Assembly: GCF_001668625.1 (NCBI RefSeq)
Contig: NZ_LZLJ01000075.1
Coordinates: 1 to 39,108, forward strand
From: Mycobacterium sp. 1274756.6
GTDB lineage: Bacteria; Actinomycetota; Actinomycetes; Mycobacteriales; Mycobacteriaceae
DNA: 39,108 nucleotides
Direction: 5' to 3'
Below, in pieces: positions 1-10,712 of the stretch (position 1 is the first letter of the stretch; every line of letters begins with the position of its first letter). The position numbers and the translations under genes were made by a program. Below the pieces are notes generated by a model. That model saw nothing but the letters and a program-made list of their open reading frames with translations. It did not search any database and was not told the origin of the DNA.

Positions 1-247
1 GGTCACCGACGTTGACGACCGCGTACTCGGTGCGGAACCGGTTGCGGAAGCCCTTGAGCTTGGGCAGCCGCATGTGGATCGGCATCTGGCCACCCTCGAA
101 GGTGACCGGCACGTTCTTGCGGGCCTTGGTGCCCTTGGTGCCGCGCCCGGCGGTCTTGCCCCGGTTGGAGCCGTCACCGCGGCCGACGCGGGTCCGGGCG
201 GTCTTGGACCCGGGCGCGGGGCTCAGGTCATGCAGTTTGATGGTCAT
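1..247 (-). CDS. rplO: 50S ribosomal protein L15 (partial, 3' end outside window)
   Basis: Only the N-terminal 82 residues are inside the window; the family is usually about 145 residues. The glycine/arginine-rich N-terminal extension with [20 protein letters not shown] is the L15 hallmark that threads into 23S rRNA late in 50S assembly. The ATG overlaps the rpmD stop by one base (TGATG), so translation is coupled. It is the last gene of the rplN-led operon that can be seen here. Confidence 0.96.
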   Translation of the reverse strand, partial: MTIKLHDLSPAPGSKTARTRVGRGDGSNRGKTAGRGTKGTKARKNVPVTFEGGQMPIHMRLPKLKGFRNRFRTEYAVVNVGD

Positions 248-441
248 CAGGCATCCTCCACCTGGACGAGATGGTGCACGGCCGCGATGAGCCCGCGGGT
301 CTGCGGGTTGTCATCGCGGATCACCGACTGCCGGATCTTGCGCAGTCCGAGGGTGCGCAGGCTCTCCCGCTGCCGCCACCGGGCACCGATGGTGCTGCGC
401 ACCTGGGTGATCTTGAGCTGCTTGGTCTTCGCTTCGGCCAT
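247..441 (-). CDS. rpmD: 50S ribosomal protein L30
   Basis: A 64-residue protein of normal size for bacterial L30. The core with [20 protein letters not shown] and [10 protein letters not shown] matches the L30 ferredoxin-like fold that binds 23S rRNA. It sits between rpsE and rplO, the universal spc-operon position. Two bases separate it from rpsE, and its stop overlaps the rplO start, so the three genes are translated as one coupled block. Confidence 0.97.
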   Translation of the reverse strand: MAEAKTKQLKITQVRSTIGARWRQRESLRTLGLRKIRQSVIRDDNPQTRGLIAAVHHLVQVEDA

Positions 442-443
442 GG

Positions 444-1085
444 CTACGCGGTTCCTTCTTGCGCGGTGGCGGCCAGGGCTTCACTCTCCCGGCGGGCCTG
501 GAGCATCCGGGCCGGCGCCACATCCTCGATCGGCAGACCGCGGCGCGCGGCGACTTCCTCGGGCCGCTGCAGCATCTTCAGCGCGGTCACCGTGGCGTGC
601 ACCACGTTGATCGCGTTGTCGCTGCCCAGCGACTTCGACAGGACGTCGCGCACCCCGGCGCATTCCAGCACGGCACGCACCGCGCCGCCGGCGATCACAC
701 CGGTACCGGCGCTGGCCGGGCGCAGCAGCACCACGCCTGCGGCCTCCTCGCCCTGCACCGGATGGGTGATGGTGCCACCGATCAGCGGCACCCGGAAGAA
801 GTTCTTGCGGGCTTCCTCGACGCCCTTGGCGATCGCGGCGGGCACTTCCTTGGCCTTGCCGTAGCCGACACCGACCATGCCGTTGCCGTCACCGACGATG
901 ACCAGGGCGGTGAAGCTGAAGCGCCGACCACCCTTGACCACCTTGGAAACCCGGTTGATCGCGACCACGCGCTCCAGGTAGTTGCTCTTGTCGTCGCGGT
1001 CCCGGCCGCGACCGCCGTCGCGGCGGCGGCCGCGCGTGTCCGCGCCGCCCTGGGCAGTCGCGCCACCCGGCTGTTCCGCCATCAT
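444..1085 (-). CDS. rpsE: 30S ribosomal protein S5
   Basis: A 213-residue S5. The N-terminal 40 residues are a low-complexity Gly/Arg/Asp-rich extension typical of mycobacterial S5. After that come the double-stranded RNA-binding-like S5 domain ([19 protein letters not shown]) and the C-terminal domain with [16 protein letters not shown]5 contributes to decoding accuracy and to the mRNA entry channel. Two adjacent ATGs are possible starts (1085 or 1082); the second would be the shorter choice. rplR lies 25 nt upstream. Confidence 0.97.
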   Translation of the reverse strand: MMAEQPGGATAQGGADTRGRRRDGGRGRDRDDKSNYLERVVAINRVSKVVKGGRRFSFTALVIVGDGNGMVGVGYGKAKEVPAAIAKGVEEARKNFFRVPLIGGTITHPVQGEEAAGVVLLRPASAGTGVIAGGAVRAVLECAGVRDVLSKSLGSDNAINVVHATVTALKMLQRPEEVAARRGLPIEDVAPARMLQARRESEALAATAQEGTA

Positions 1086-1110
1086 GCGGTCCTCTCGTTG
1101 CTGTCCGTCA

Positions 1111-1518
1111 TCAGAAGGTCAATCCGTTCTCGCGCGCGGCGTCGGCCAGCGCGGCGATCCGTCCGCCGTAGGTGTAGCCCCCGCGGTCGAAGACCACGGT
1201 GTCGATCCCGACGGCCTTGGCCCGCTCGGCGATGAGCTGGCCGACCCGCACACTGTGGGCTTTCTTGTCGCCCTCCACGGCCCGCACGTCGGCTTCGATC
1301 GACGACGCGGCGGCCAGGGTGGTGCCGTTGAGGTCGTTGACCAACTGCACGTGGATGTGCCGCGAGGAGCGGTGCACCACCAGGCGCGGCCGCTCGGCGG
1401 TGCCGGAGATGTGCTTGCGCAGCCGGGCGTGCCGACGCTTGCGGGCGATCCGCCGGGTTGCGGAGATGTTCTGCCCCACCGGCTTCCGCTCGGTGGCGGC
1501 GGGAGGTGTCTGCGCCAT
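1111..1518 (-). CDS. rplR: 50S ribosomal protein L18
   Basis: A 135-residue L18, the 5S rRNA-binding protein of the central protuberance. The sequence [20 protein letters not shown], followed by a conserved core ending in [19 protein letters not shown], is diagnostic. The N-terminal 20 residues are a variable Pro/Ala-rich extension. It lies between rplF (2 nt away) and rpsE, the standard spc order. Confidence 0.97.
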   Translation of the reverse strand: MAQTPPAATERKPVGQNISATRRIARKRRHARLRKHISGTAERPRLVVHRSSRHIHVQLVNDLNGTTLAAASSIEADVRAVEGDKKAHSVRVGQLIAERAKAVGIDTVVFDRGGYTYGGRIAALADAARENGLTF

Positions 1519-1520
1519 GA

Positions 1521-2060
1521 CTACTTACCTGTCTTTCCGACCTTGCGGCGAATCTGCTCACCCCGGTAGCGCACGCCCTTGCCCTTGTAGGGGTCGGGGC
1601 GGCGCAGCCGGCGGATGTTCGCCGAGATCTGACCGACCTTTTGCTTGTCGATGCCCGAGATCGAGAACTTCGTCGGGCTTTCCACCGCGAAGCTGATCCC
1701 GTCGGGCGGCTCGACCACGACGGGGTGGCTGAACCCGAGCGCGAACTCCAGGTTGGAGCCCTTCAGCTGCACGCGGTAGCCGACCCCGTGGATCTCCATG
1801 TTGGTGGTGTAGCCCTCGGTGACGCCGGTGATCAGGTTGGCCACCAGGGTGCGGTTCAGCCCGTGCAGGGCCCGGTTCTCCCGGTGGTCGTCGGGCCGGC
1901 TGACCACGATCTGGCCGTCGTCGTTGCGGCTGACCCCGAGCGGCTCGGAGACCATGAGCTCGAGGGTTCCCTTGGGGCCCTTGACCGAGACGTGGCGGCC
2001 GTCGATGTTGACGTCCACCCCGTTCGGGACGGGGACCGGTTCTTTACCAATTCGTGACAT
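1521..2060 (-). CDS. rplF: 50S ribosomal protein L6
   Basis: A 179-residue L6 of full length with the usual two repeated domains. The C-terminal signature [14 protein letters not shown] is the L6 family pattern and contacts the sarcin-ricin loop region near the GTPase centre. The start MSRIGKEPV is the canonical L6 N-terminus. It lies 15 nt after rpsH and 2 nt before rplR in one transcript. Confidence 0.98.
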   Translation of the reverse strand: MSRIGKEPVPVPNGVDVNIDGRHVSVKGPKGTLELMVSEPLGVSRNDDGQIVVSRPDDHRENRALHGLNRTLVANLITGVTEGYTTNMEIHGVGYRVQLKGSNLEFALGFSHPVVVEPPDGISFAVESPTKFSISGIDKQKVGQISANIRRLRRPDPYKGKGVRYRGEQIRRKVGKTGK

Positions 2061-2075
2061 TGTTCTCCGCCCCTC

Positions 2076-2474
2076 TCACCACACGTAGGCGAGGACTTCG
2101 CCGCCCACGCGCTGTCTGGCGGCCTGCCGGTCGGTGACCAGGCCCGAGGACGTGGAGATGATCGCCACGCCCAGACCGCCGAGCACCCGGGGCAGGCTGG
2201 TCGATTTCGCGTACACCCGCAGGCCCGGCTTGGAGATGCGCCGCAGCCCGGCGAGGCTGCGCTCCCGGTTGGGGCCGTACTTCAGCTCGACCACCAGCGT
2301 CTTGCCCACCCGGGCGTCCTCGACGCGGAAGTCGGTGATGTAGCCCTCCTGCTTGAGGATCTCGGCGATGTTGGCCTTGAGCTTCGAGTGCGGCAGGCTC
2401 ACCTCGTCGTGGTACGCCGAGTTGGCGTTGCGCAGACGGGTCAGAAAGTCTGCGATCGGATCCGACATCGTCAT
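2076..2474 (-). CDS. rpsH: 30S ribosomal protein S8
   Basis: A 132-residue S8, a primary 16S rRNA-binding protein. The N-terminus ([18 protein letters not shown]) and the C-terminal block with [14 protein letters not shown] closely match mycobacterial S8 as I remember it. In E. coli S8 is also the translational repressor of the spc operon; whether that holds here cannot be read from the sequence. The 87-nt spacer to rpsN is one of the longer gaps in this unit. Confidence 0.98.
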   Translation of the reverse strand: MTMSDPIADFLTRLRNANSAYHDEVSLPHSKLKANIAEILKQEGYITDFRVEDARVGKTLVVELKYGPNRERSLAGLRRISKPGLRVYAKSTSLPRVLGGLGVAIISTSSGLVTDRQAARQRVGGEVLAYVW

Positions 2475-2561
2475 GACAGCCGGTTCCCCTTCCTTGCGGC
2501 GGTTCCCGGTCGGGCCTGCCGCAGCTGTGCGGTACGGGTCGTGGGCGCTGGGTTCATCGGG

Positions 2562-2747
2562 TCACCAGCTGGCCTTCTGCACGCCGGGCAGTTCGCCGGC
2601 GTGCGCCATGTCGCGCAGGCAGATCCGGCACAGCCCGAACTTGCGGTAGACCGAGCGCGGCCGGCCGCACTTGTTGCATCGGGTGTAACCGCGCACCGCG
2701 AACTTGGGCTTGCGCTGCGCCTTGTTGATCAGTGCTTTCTTCGCCAT
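2562..2747 (-). CDS. rpsN: 30S ribosomal protein S14, type Z (zinc-binding)
   Basis: A 61-residue S14 of the short zinc-binding class. Cys24, Cys27, Cys40 and Cys43 form two CxxC pairs around [10 protein letters not shown], the zinc ribbon of the C+ paralogue. Mycobacteria generally also carry a longer zinc-independent S14 elsewhere that is induced on zinc starvation; this is the housekeeping copy in the spc operon. It lies 4 nt from the rplE stop. Confidence 0.97.
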   Translation of the reverse strand: MAKKALINKAQRKPKFAVRGYTRCNKCGRPRSVYRKFGLCRICLRDMAHAGELPGVQKASW

Positions 2748-2751
2748 CTGT

Positions 2752-3321
2752 TCAGTTCTCCTTGAACGGAAAGCCGAGGGCCCGCAGCAGCGCTCGTCCT
2801 TCTTCGTCGGTTGTCGCCGAGGTGACGACGGAAATGTTCATGCCGCGGGGACGGTCGATGGAGTCGACGTCGATCTCGTGGAACACCGACTGCTCGGAGA
2901 GCCCGAAGGTGTAGTTGCCGGTCCCGTCGAACTGCTTGGGCGACAGGCCGCGGAAGTCGCGGATACGCGGCAGCGCGATCGAGGTGAGCCGGTCGAGGAA
3001 CTCCCACATCCGGTCGCCGCGCAGGGTGGCGCGCGCCCCGATCGGCATGCCCTCGCGCAGCTTGAACTGCGCGATCGACTTGCGGGCGCGGCGGATCTCC
3101 GGGCGCTGCCCGGTGATCAGCGACAGGTCGTTGACCGCGCCGTTGATCAGCTTGCCGTCGCGGGCGGCGTCGCCGACGCCCATGTTCACCACGACCTTGA
3201 CCACGGTCGGGATCTGCATGACGTTGGCGTAGCCGAACTCCTTGTTCAGGGCGTCGCGGATCTCCTCGCGGTAACGCACCTTCAGCCGGGGCTGCACCTT
3301 GGTGGTCTCGGTAGTGGTCAT
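2752..3321 (-). CDS. rplE: 50S ribosomal protein L5
   Basis: A 189-residue L5 that binds 5S rRNA and contacts the P-site tRNA. Recognisable blocks are [18 protein letters not shown], the core with [20 protein letters not shown], and [20 protein letters not shown]. The start shares its first base with the last base of rplX (TGATG-type coupling at 3321). Order and spacing are standard for the spc operon. Confidence 0.98.
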   Translation of the reverse strand: MTTTETTKVQPRLKVRYREEIRDALNKEFGYANVMQIPTVVKVVVNMGVGDAARDGKLINGAVNDLSLITGQRPEIRRARKSIAQFKLREGMPIGARATLRGDRMWEFLDRLTSIALPRIRDFRGLSPKQFDGTGNYTFGLSEQSVFHEIDVDSIDRPRGMNISVVTSATTDEEGRALLRALGFPFKEN

Positions 3322-3638
3322 CAGATGTCCTCGCCGTTGCGCTTGGAGACCCGGACCTTCTTGCCGGTCTCCTCGTCGATGCGGTAGCCCACGCGGGTCG
3401 GTTTGCCGTCGGAGTCGACGACCATCACGTTGGAGACGTGGATCGAGGCCTCCTGGGTGACGATGCCGCCGGACTGCGCGCCCCGCTCGTTGGTCGAGAC
3501 CGCGGTGTGCTTCTTGATCCGGTTGACACCCTCGACCAGGACCCGGTTGCGGGCCGGGTAGGCCTGGATGACCTTGCCCTTGGCGCCCTTGTCCTTACCG
3601 GCGATCACCAGCACCGTGTCGCCCTTGTGCACCTTCAT
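3321..3638 (-). CDS. rplX: 50S ribosomal protein L24
   Basis: A 105-residue L24, an assembly-initiator protein of the large subunit. The N-terminal KOW motif spans roughly residues 2-29 ([20 protein letters not shown]), and [12 protein letters not shown] follows. It directly abuts rplN, whose last coding base is at 3639, and its stop overlaps the rplE start, so rplN-rplX-rplE are tightly coupled. Confidence 0.97.
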   Translation of the reverse strand: MKVHKGDTVLVIAGKDKGAKGKVIQAYPARNRVLVEGVNRIKKHTAVSTNERGAQSGGIVTQEASIHVSNVMVVDSDGKPTRVGYRIDEETGKKVRVSKRNGEDI

Positions 3639-4007
3639 TTACAGCACCTCCGGGGCCAGCGAGATGATCTTCATGAAGCGCTTCTCCCGCAGCTCGCGGC
3701 CGACCGGGCCGAAGATGCGGGTACCGCGCGGGTCGTTGTCGCCTTTGATGATGACCGCGGCGTTCTCGTCGAACTTGATGTAGCTGCCGTCGGGCCGGCG
3801 GCGCTCCTTGGCGGTCCGCACGATCACCGCTTTGACGATATCGCCGCGGCTGACGTTGCCGCCGGGGATGGCGTCTTTGACGGTGGCGACGATGACGTCA
3901 CCGATGCCGGCGTAGCGCCGCCCGGAGCCGCCCAGCACGCGGATGCACAAGATCTCCTTGGCGCCGGTGTTGTCGGCAACCTTGAGCCGCGATTCCTGCT
4001 GAATCAC
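3639..4007 (-). CDS. rplN: 50S ribosomal protein L14
   Basis: A 122-residue L14, exactly the usual bacterial length when started at the GTG at 4005-4007. That start is preceded by AGGAG at good spacing and gives the canonical N-terminus (M)[17 protein letters not shown]. An upstream in-frame start at 4061 would add 18 residues with no family support. L14 sits at the intersubunit interface beside L19. This is the first gene of the second ribosomal unit, with its own promoter at 4134-4162. Confidence 0.97.
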   Translation of the reverse strand: MIQQESRLKVADNTGAKEILCIRVLGGSGRRYAGIGDVIVATVKDAIPGGNVSRGDIVKAVIVRTAKERRRPDGSYIKFDENAAVIIKGDNDPRGTRIFGPVGRELREKRFMKIISLAPEVL

Positions 4008-4133
4008 TCGATCTCCTGACCTGGTTTTACGGGCACGCCAGATACCGACCTGGTCGTGCACGGTCTTGCGTTCACCCGGGGCACGCGGGGCCGACGCGGA
4101 CGCCGGCCGAGGTCTGCCCTAGGCAACCCCTAC

Positions 4134-4162
4134 ATACTAGGTGAGCAGCGGCGGGGGACCAA
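4134..4162 (-). promoter_or_regulatory. Probable sigma-A promoter of the rplN operon
   Basis: On the minus strand TTGGTC (4157-4162) and TAGTAT (4134-4139) are separated by exactly 17 bp. This is a good SigA-type -35/-10 pair. Transcription would start near 4127 and leave a leader of about 120 nt before rplN. The position, just downstream of the 3' end of the secreted-protein gene, fits an independent rplN-led transcript. Confidence 0.6.
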
Positions 4163-4195
4163 ATTCGCGGCGAACACCGCGGTGACCCGCACCGG

Positions 4196-4696
4196 TCACG
4201 ACGCGGTGTAGCCCTCCTCGGCCGCCAGCGGCGGCGGCAGCGGTGTCGACGGCGTCGGGGTGTCGGCGGGGGTGGCCGCCGGCGTTTCGGTCGCCGGCGC
4301 GTCGGTGTCGCCATGCACGTCGAGCATCGGCTCGCTGCGCAGCACCGTGCTGCCCGCGCTGATGCGCAGCGTTTTGGCCGAGACCGTGTAGGTCACCCCG
4401 TCGTTGGTGGCGGTGTAGGCGCCGGAGTCCGACGCGGTGGCCGGCAGGGTCAGCGCGGCCCCGTCGGACAGCCGAACCCCGCGGTACTCGTAGCCGGCGT
4501 CGGCGTCGCCGCAGATCGCCACCCGCGATGACGCGGTGCTGCCGAACAGCACCGCCGGGCCGTCGCAGCGCGCCGAGGAGTTGACGTAGCCGCGAGCGTC
4601 GGTGGTGGGGGCGGCGCCCACCGGCGGGGTCTCGGACAGCAGCGGCAGCGCCACCGCCGCGGCGATGGCCGGTGCCCACAACATGACGCGCTTCAT
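4196..4696 (-). CDS. Secreted protein of unknown function between rpsQ and rplN
   Basis: A 166-residue protein from the ATG at 4694-4696. This start gives an N-terminus with two positive charges, a hydrophobic core (LWAPAIAAAVALPLLS) and an Ala-rich cleavage region (PVGAAP), so it is a clear Sec signal peptide. A start at 4741 adds 15 residues and has no convincing ribosome site. The mature part has two cysteines (in SARCDG and AICGD, perhaps a disulfide) and beta-rich sequence. The tail is Pro/Thr/Ala-rich, like wall-associated linkers. I do not recognise a domain. It interrupts the ribosomal cluster at the point where M. tuberculosis carries atsA and neighbours (from memory). Confidence 0.75.
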   Translation of the reverse strand: MKRVMLWAPAIAAAVALPLLSETPPVGAAPTTDARGYVNSSARCDGPAVLFGSTASSRVAICGDADAGYEYRGVRLSDGAALTLPATASDSGAYTATNDGVTYTVSAKTLRISAGSTVLRSEPMLDVHGDTDAPATETPAATPADTPTPSTPLPPPLAAEEGYTAS

Positions 4697-4796
4697 CGCA
4701 ACCACCAGACCACGCCGGGACGCCGGCGCCGACGCGGCCACGCCGTCGCGACGGGATCGTTAGGGATTCGAGACGCCCCCAACCGCGCCCGAAGAC

Positions 4797-4835
4797 ACGA
4801 ATCGCACCGGTCCGGTTGCGGACGGTGCGATTCGT
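4797..4835 (-). terminator. Strong hairpin after rpsQ, probable end of the S10 operon
   Basis: ACGAATCGCACCG (4797-4809) and CGGTGCGATTCGT (4823-4835) are perfect 13-bp inverted arms. The 13-nt loop can itself pair TCCG with CGGA. The hairpin begins about 32 nt after the rpsQ stop in the direction of transcription. No U-tract follows, which is common for mycobacterial terminators. The hairpin is flanked by a 12-nt direct repeat. Confidence 0.65.
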
Positions 4836-4866
4836 CGAGACGCCCCGCGGGCGGTCGCGGGTCGGG

Positions 4867-5181
4867 CTACTTGGCCTTCTCCAGGATCTCGACCAGCCGC
4901 CAGCGCTTGGTGGCCGACAGCGGACGGGTCTCCATCAGCGACACCCGGTCGCCGACGCCGGCGGTGCTGTTCTCGTCGTGCGCCTTCACCTTGGTGGTGG
5001 TGCGGATGATCTTGCCGTAGAGCGGGTGCCGCACCCGATCCTCGAGCTCGACCACGATGGTCTTCTGCATCTTGTCGCTGACCACGTAGCCGATGCGGGT
5101 CTTGCGCCGGCCCCGCGGCTTCTCGGTGCGCGGAGTGTGCTTGGGCCCCTTGGCCTTCGGGTCCTGCTTCGACTCTGCCAT
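4867..5181 (-). CDS. rpsQ: 30S ribosomal protein S17
   Basis: A 104-residue S17, an OB-fold 16S rRNA-binding protein. The core [20 protein letters not shown] and the block with [11 protein letters not shown] are diagnostic. The N-terminal 25 residues are a Lys/Pro-rich extension typical of actinobacteria. Its start overlaps the rpmC stop at 5181. It is the last gene of the rpsJ-led transcript, followed by a strong hairpin. Confidence 0.97.
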   Translation of the reverse strand: MAESKQDPKAKGPKHTPRTEKPRGRRKTRIGYVVSDKMQKTIVVELEDRVRHPLYGKIIRTTTKVKAHDENSTAGVGDRVSLMETRPLSATKRWRLVEILEKAK

Positions 5182-5414
5182 TACGACTCCTCACCATCCG
5201 GGCCGGAAGCCAGGCCCAGCTCACGTTCACGCAGCACGGTGTGGACCCGCGCGATCTCCCGACGCACGACCCGCAGCCGGCGGTTGTTGCTCAACTGCCC
5301 GGTGGCCAGCTGGAAGCGCAGGTTGAACAGCTCTTCCTTGGCCTCGCGCAGCCGTTCGGTCAGCTCGTCGTCGGTGAGCTCACGCAGTTCACCGGCGGAG
5401 ACTCCCACTGCCAT
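5181..5414 (-). CDS. rpmC: 50S ribosomal protein L29
   Basis: A 77-residue L29, a two-helix protein at the peptide-exit side of the ribosome. The start was set at the ATG at 5412-5414 because it gives the normal N-terminus [18 protein letters not shown] and overlaps the rplP stop. The core [14 protein letters not shown] is the L29 signature. Residues 62-77 are a variable acidic tail. Confidence 0.96.
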   Translation of the reverse strand: MAVGVSAGELRELTDDELTERLREAKEELFNLRFQLATGQLSNNRRLRVVRREIARVHTVLRERELGLASGPDGEES

Positions 5415-5830
5415 CAGAACTGCTCCTCTCGGGTGACGATGCGCGCCTTGAGCGGCAGCTTGTGCATCGCCCTGGTCAGCGCGGCCCGGGCGACCGCTTC
5501 GTTGGGGTAGCTGAGTTCGAACAGCACCCGGCCCGGCTTGACGTTGGCCACCCACCATTCCGGGGAGCCCTTACCGGACCCCATCCGGGTCTCGGCGGGC
5601 TTCTTGGTCAGCGGGCGGTCCGGGAAGATGTTGATCCACACCTTGCCGCCACGCTTGATGTGCCGGTTGATCGCGATACGCGCCGACTCGATCTGACGGT
5701 TGGTCACGTAGGCGTGGGTCAGCGCCTGGATGCCGTAGTCACCGAAGGTCACCTCGGTGCCGCCGCTGGCGAGGCCACGCTGGCGGGGGTGGTGCTGCTT
5801 GCGGTGTTTGACCCTGCGGGGAAACAACAT
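5414..5830 (-). CDS. rplP: 50S ribosomal protein L16
   Basis: A 138-residue L16, the standard length, started at the ATG at 5828-5830 ([19 protein letters not shown]). Conserved blocks include [10 protein letters not shown] and [16 protein letters not shown]16 helps shape the A-site and peptidyl transferase region. It lies 4 nt after rpsC and overlaps rpmC. Longer in-frame extensions upstream only translate the rpsC 3' region. Confidence 0.97.
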   Translation of the reverse strand: MLFPRRVKHRKQHHPRQRGLASGGTEVTFGDYGIQALTHAYVTNRQIESARIAINRHIKRGGKVWINIFPDRPLTKKPAETRMGSGKGSPEWWVANVKPGRVLFELSYPNEAVARAALTRAMHKLPLKARIVTREEQF

Positions 5831-5834
5831 GGTT

Positions 5835-7191
<1,357 letters not shown>

Positions 7192-7195
<4 letters not shown>

Positions 7196-7473
7196 CGGCG
7201 CTTGCTCTTCCGGTCGTCCTTGATGTGGCCCTTGAACGTGCGGGTCGGCGCGAACTCACCGAGCTTGTGGCCCACCATCGACTCGGTGACGAACACCGGG
7301 ATGTGCTTGCGACCGTCGTGCACGGCGAAGGTGTGGCCGATGAAGTCCGGGATGATCGTCGATCGGCGCGACCAGGTCTTGATGACCTGCTTGGTGTTCT
7401 TCTCGTTCTGGACGTCCACCTTCTTGAGCAGGTGGTCGTCGACGAACGGACCCTTCTTCAGGCTGCGTGGCAT
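7192..7473 (-). CDS. rpsS: 30S ribosomal protein S19
   Basis: A 93-residue S19 started at the ATG at 7471-7473, giving the universal N-terminus [19 protein letters not shown]. The block from [20 protein letters not shown] to [13 protein letters not shown] is diagnostic. S19 lies in the head of the 30S subunit near S13 and the A-site finger. The in-frame extension upstream reads through the 17-nt intergenic region and is not part of the protein. Confidence 0.98.
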
Positions 7474-7490
7474 CGCTTTCTCTCCGCTTC

Positions 7491-8327
<837 letters not shown>

Positions 8328-8354
8328 AACTGTTGGGTCTTCCTCTATCCGCGG

Positions 8355-8657
8355 CTAGGCCGGCGCTCCGAACAGGTCGATCGGCTTGCTGCCCTCGGCC
8401 AGCGTGACGATCGCGCGCTTGGTGTTCTTGCGTTTGCCGAACCCGGCCCGGGTGCGCTTGCGCTTGCCCTGACGGTTGGCGGTGTTCACCGACGCCACCT
8501 TGACGTCGAAGATCTTCTCGACGGCGATCTTGATCTGCGTCTTGTTGGAGTCCGGGTGCACCACGAACGTGTACACGTTGTCGTCGATGAGGCCGTAGGC
8601 CTTCTCCGAGATGACCGGCGCGACGATGATGTCGCGGGGGTCGCTGACGGTTGCCAT
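8355..8657 (-). CDS. rplW: 50S ribosomal protein L23
   Basis: A 100-residue L23. The sequence [21 protein letters not shown] followed by [20 protein letters not shown] is the family core. L23 borders the exit tunnel and is the docking point for trigger factor and SRP. Its start overlaps the rplD stop at 8657. In the S10 operon it lies between L4 and L2, as expected. Confidence 0.97.
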   Translation of the reverse strand: MATVSDPRDIIVAPVISEKAYGLIDDNVYTFVVHPDSNKTQIKIAVEKIFDVKVASVNTANRQGKRKRTRAGFGKRKNTKRAIVTLAEGSKPIDLFGAPA

Positions 8658-9322
8658 CAGGCCGAAACCTCCTCGGAGTTGGCGCCCTTGGCGGCGTGGC
8701 CGGCGATGAAGGCGTTGAGCGCCTCCACCGAGAACACCACGTCATCGGAGCGCAGCACGTCGTAGGTGTTGAGCTGGTCGGCGGCGAGGATGTGCACACC
8801 AGGCAGGTTGCGCACGCTCTTGGTGCCGACCTCGTCGGTGCGCCCGATGACCACCAGCACCCGCTTGCGGTCGGTCAGGGTGCCCAGGAACGCCTTGGCG
8901 CTCTTGGTCGACGGGGTCTGGCCGCTGACCAGTTCGGTGACCGCGTGGATCCGGCCGTTGCGCGCCCGGTCCGACAGCGCCCCGCGCAGTGCGGCGGCGA
9001 TCATCTTCTTCGGGGTGCGCTGGCTGTAGTCGCGCGGCTTGGGGCCGTGCACCACGCCGCCGCCGGTGAACTGCGGGGCGCGGATCGAGCCCTGCCGGGC
9101 GCGGCCGGTGCCCTTCTGCCGGTACGGCTTGCGGCCACCGCCGCGGACCTCGCCGCGGCTCTTGGTCGAGTGGGTGCCCTGCCGGGCGGCCGCCCGCTGC
9201 GCGGTCACCACCTGGTGCATCAGCGCGATGTTGGCGGGCGCGTCGAACAGCTCGGCGGGCAGCTCGACGGTGCCTTCCTTCTTGCCGGCCGGCGAGTGGA
9301 CGTCAATCTTCAACGAGGCCAT
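8657..9322 (-). CDS. rplD: 50S ribosomal protein L4
   Basis: A 221-residue L4 with the extended loop (residues about 50-100: [20 protein letters not shown] and [15 protein letters not shown]) that reaches into the exit tunnel. In E. coli L4 represses the S10 operon through its leader; this operon also has a long leader with a hairpin, but conserved control is not demonstrated. The start shares a base with the rplC stop at 9322. Confidence 0.97.
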   Translation of the reverse strand: MASLKIDVHSPAGKKEGTVELPAELFDAPANIALMHQVVTAQRAAARQGTHSTKSRGEVRGGGRKPYRQKGTGRARQGSIRAPQFTGGGVVHGPKPRDYSQRTPKKMIAAALRGALSDRARNGRIHAVTELVSGQTPSTKSAKAFLGTLTDRKRVLVVIGRTDEVGTKSVRNLPGVHILAADQLNTYDVLRSDDVVFSVEALNAFIAGHAAKGANSEEVSA

Positions 9323-9972
9323 TACTTCTCACCCTTTTTGATCGCGGTGCGGACCATGACCAGCCCTCCGGCGCGGCCGGGGACGGCGCCTTTGATCAGC
9401 AGCACGCCGTTCTCGGCGTCCACCTGGTGGACCAGCAGGTTCTGCGTGGTCACCCGGTCGTTGCCCATGCGGCCGGCCATCCGGGTGCCCTTGAAGACCC
9501 GGCCCGGGGTGGCGCAGCCGCCGATCGAGCCGGGGCGGCGGTGCACCGCCTGGGTGCCGTGGCTGGCGCCCTGGCCGGCGAAGCCGTGCCGCTTCATGAC
9601 GCCGGCGAAACCCTTGCCCTTGGAGGTGCCGGTGACGTCGACGTAGCTGCCGGGCTCGAAGATCTCCGCGGTCAGCTCCTGGCCGACCTCGTAGTCGGCG
9701 CTCGCCCCGTCCTCGAGCCGCAGCTCGGCGAGGTGGCGGCGCGGGTTGACCCCGGCGGCGGCGTACTGGCCGGTGACCGGCTTGTTCACCTTGCGGGGGC
9801 TGATCTCGCCGTAGGCCAGCTGCACGGCGGCGTAGCCGTCGCGCTCGGGGGTACGGATGCGGGTCACCACGTTCGGACCGGCTTTGACCACGGTCACCGG
9901 GACGACCCGGTTGTTCTCGTCGAACACCTGCGTCATTCCCAGCTTGGTGCCCAGAATGCCTTTGCGTGCCAT
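9322..9972 (-). CDS. rplC: 50S ribosomal protein L3
   Basis: A 216-residue L3, an early assembly protein next to the peptidyl transferase centre. The N-terminus ([19 protein letters not shown]) and the conserved central part ([19 protein letters not shown], then [15 protein letters not shown]) are diagnostic. It lies 26 nt after rpsJ and overlaps rplD by one base. Confidence 0.98.
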   Translation of the reverse strand: MARKGILGTKLGMTQVFDENNRVVPVTVVKAGPNVVTRIRTPERDGYAAVQLAYGEISPRKVNKPVTGQYAAAGVNPRRHLAELRLEDGASADYEVGQELTAEIFEPGSYVDVTGTSKGKGFAGVMKRHGFAGQGASHGTQAVHRRPGSIGGCATPGRVFKGTRMAGRMGNDRVTTQNLLVHQVDAENGVLLIKGAVPGRAGGLVMVRTAIKKGEK

Positions 9973-9998
9973 AGTTCTTCGGAGCTCCTACCGGGTGC

Positions 9999-10304
9999 CT
10001 ATTGGATGTTGACGTCGACGCTGGCCGGCAGGTCGATACGCATCAGCGCGTCAACCGTTTTCGGGGTCGGGTCGAGGATGTCGATCAGCCGCTTGTGGGT
10101 GCGCATCTCGAAGTGCTCCCGCGAGTCCTTGTACTTGTGCGGGGAGCGGATGACGCAGTAGATGTTCTTCTCGGTCGGCAGCGGCACCGGGCCAACCACG
10201 TTGGCTCCCGTACGGGTGACCGTCTCGACGATCTTGCGCGCCGAAGCATCAATGGCCTCATGGTCGTAGGCCTTGAGCCTGATGCGGATCTTCTGTCCCG
10301 CCAC
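9999..10304 (-). CDS. rpsJ: 30S ribosomal protein S10 (NusE)
   Basis: A 101-residue S10, also the NusE transcription antitermination factor. It starts at a GTG (10302-10304) preceded by AGGA; the N-terminus (M)[18 protein letters not shown] is canonical. The tail with [13 protein letters not shown] matches mycobacterial S10. It is the first gene of the S10 operon, and its promoter lies about 235 nt upstream. Confidence 0.98.
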   Translation of the reverse strand: MAGQKIRIRLKAYDHEAIDASARKIVETVTRTGANVVGPVPLPTEKNIYCVIRSPHKYKDSREHFEMRTHKRLIDILDPTPKTVDALMRIDLPASVDVNIQ

Positions 10305-10341
10305 GCTGTTCCTACCTCACTCCTCGAACGTCCCGGGTGTC

Positions 10342-10359
10342 CCCCACGCCTACGTGGGG
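10342..10359 (-). promoter_or_regulatory. GC hairpin in the S10 operon leader
   Basis: CCCCACG (10342-10348) and CGTGGGG (10353-10359) form a perfect 7-bp stem with a 4-nt loop. It lies 37 nt upstream of the rpsJ GTG, inside the leader predicted from the promoter at 10539-10567. It could be an attenuator, a protein-binding site or only a stable leader element. No U-tract follows. Confidence 0.4.
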
Positions 10360-10538
10360 CCGTTGCCGCCGCTGTTTACCTGTCCTGGTACACCGATCCC
10401 GCGGTCGGGCGCGTCGCGCGCACCCGGGCGTGGCACGCGCCGGAAGGACCGTCGCGTTCCGAGGTGGGACCGGAGGCGCCCTGGTGGGCGCCGGTCGGAT
10501 GCCCGGCCGGACGGGGTCCGACGCAAGGCAACCTGAAC

Positions 10539-10567
10539 AGTATGCCCCAGATCGGGGTGTGCGCCAA
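10539..10567 (-). promoter_or_regulatory. Probable sigma-A promoter of the S10 operon
   Basis: On the minus strand TTGGCG (10562-10567) and CATACT (10539-10544) are separated by exactly 17 bp. With a start near 10532 the rpsJ leader would be about 228 nt, long enough to hold regulatory structure. This is the best -35/-10 pair I found in the intergenic region. Confidence 0.5.
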
Positions 10568-10686
10568 ATCCTGGCCCACACTCTCGCCCACCCGGCTGAC
10601 CGGCGGGTTTCCCCACGATACCGGCCTCCGCGATCGGACGGGGCACCGCCGGTGCCCAACGTCACACCCGGCGTTGCCCCGCAGAT

Positions 10687-10702
10687 CTTACTCCGGAGTA
10701 AG
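10687..10702 (+). promoter_or_regulatory. Perfect 16-bp palindrome, probable repressor operator
   Basis: CTTACTCCGGAGTAAG is a perfect 16-bp palindrome whose last base lies 10 nt before the ATG of the DUF4442 gene. A TAAGGT hexamer at 10699-10704 could be a -10, which would make that mRNA almost leaderless. The palindrome would then cover the core promoter. Its length and symmetry suit a TetR-family dimer; I do not recognise the specific regulator. Confidence 0.5.
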
Positions 10703-10712
10703 GTGTGCGGTC

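Larger units (their letters stand above)
10305..10712. other. 408-nt divergent intergenic region between rpsJ and the DUF4442 gene
   Basis: This is the only gene-free stretch over 300 nt. It holds the S10 leader with its hairpin (10342-10359), the probable S10 promoter (10539-10567) and the palindromic operator of the rightward gene (10687-10702). Between about 10360 and 10530 no convincing reading frame or RNA gene was seen. Confidence 0.6.
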
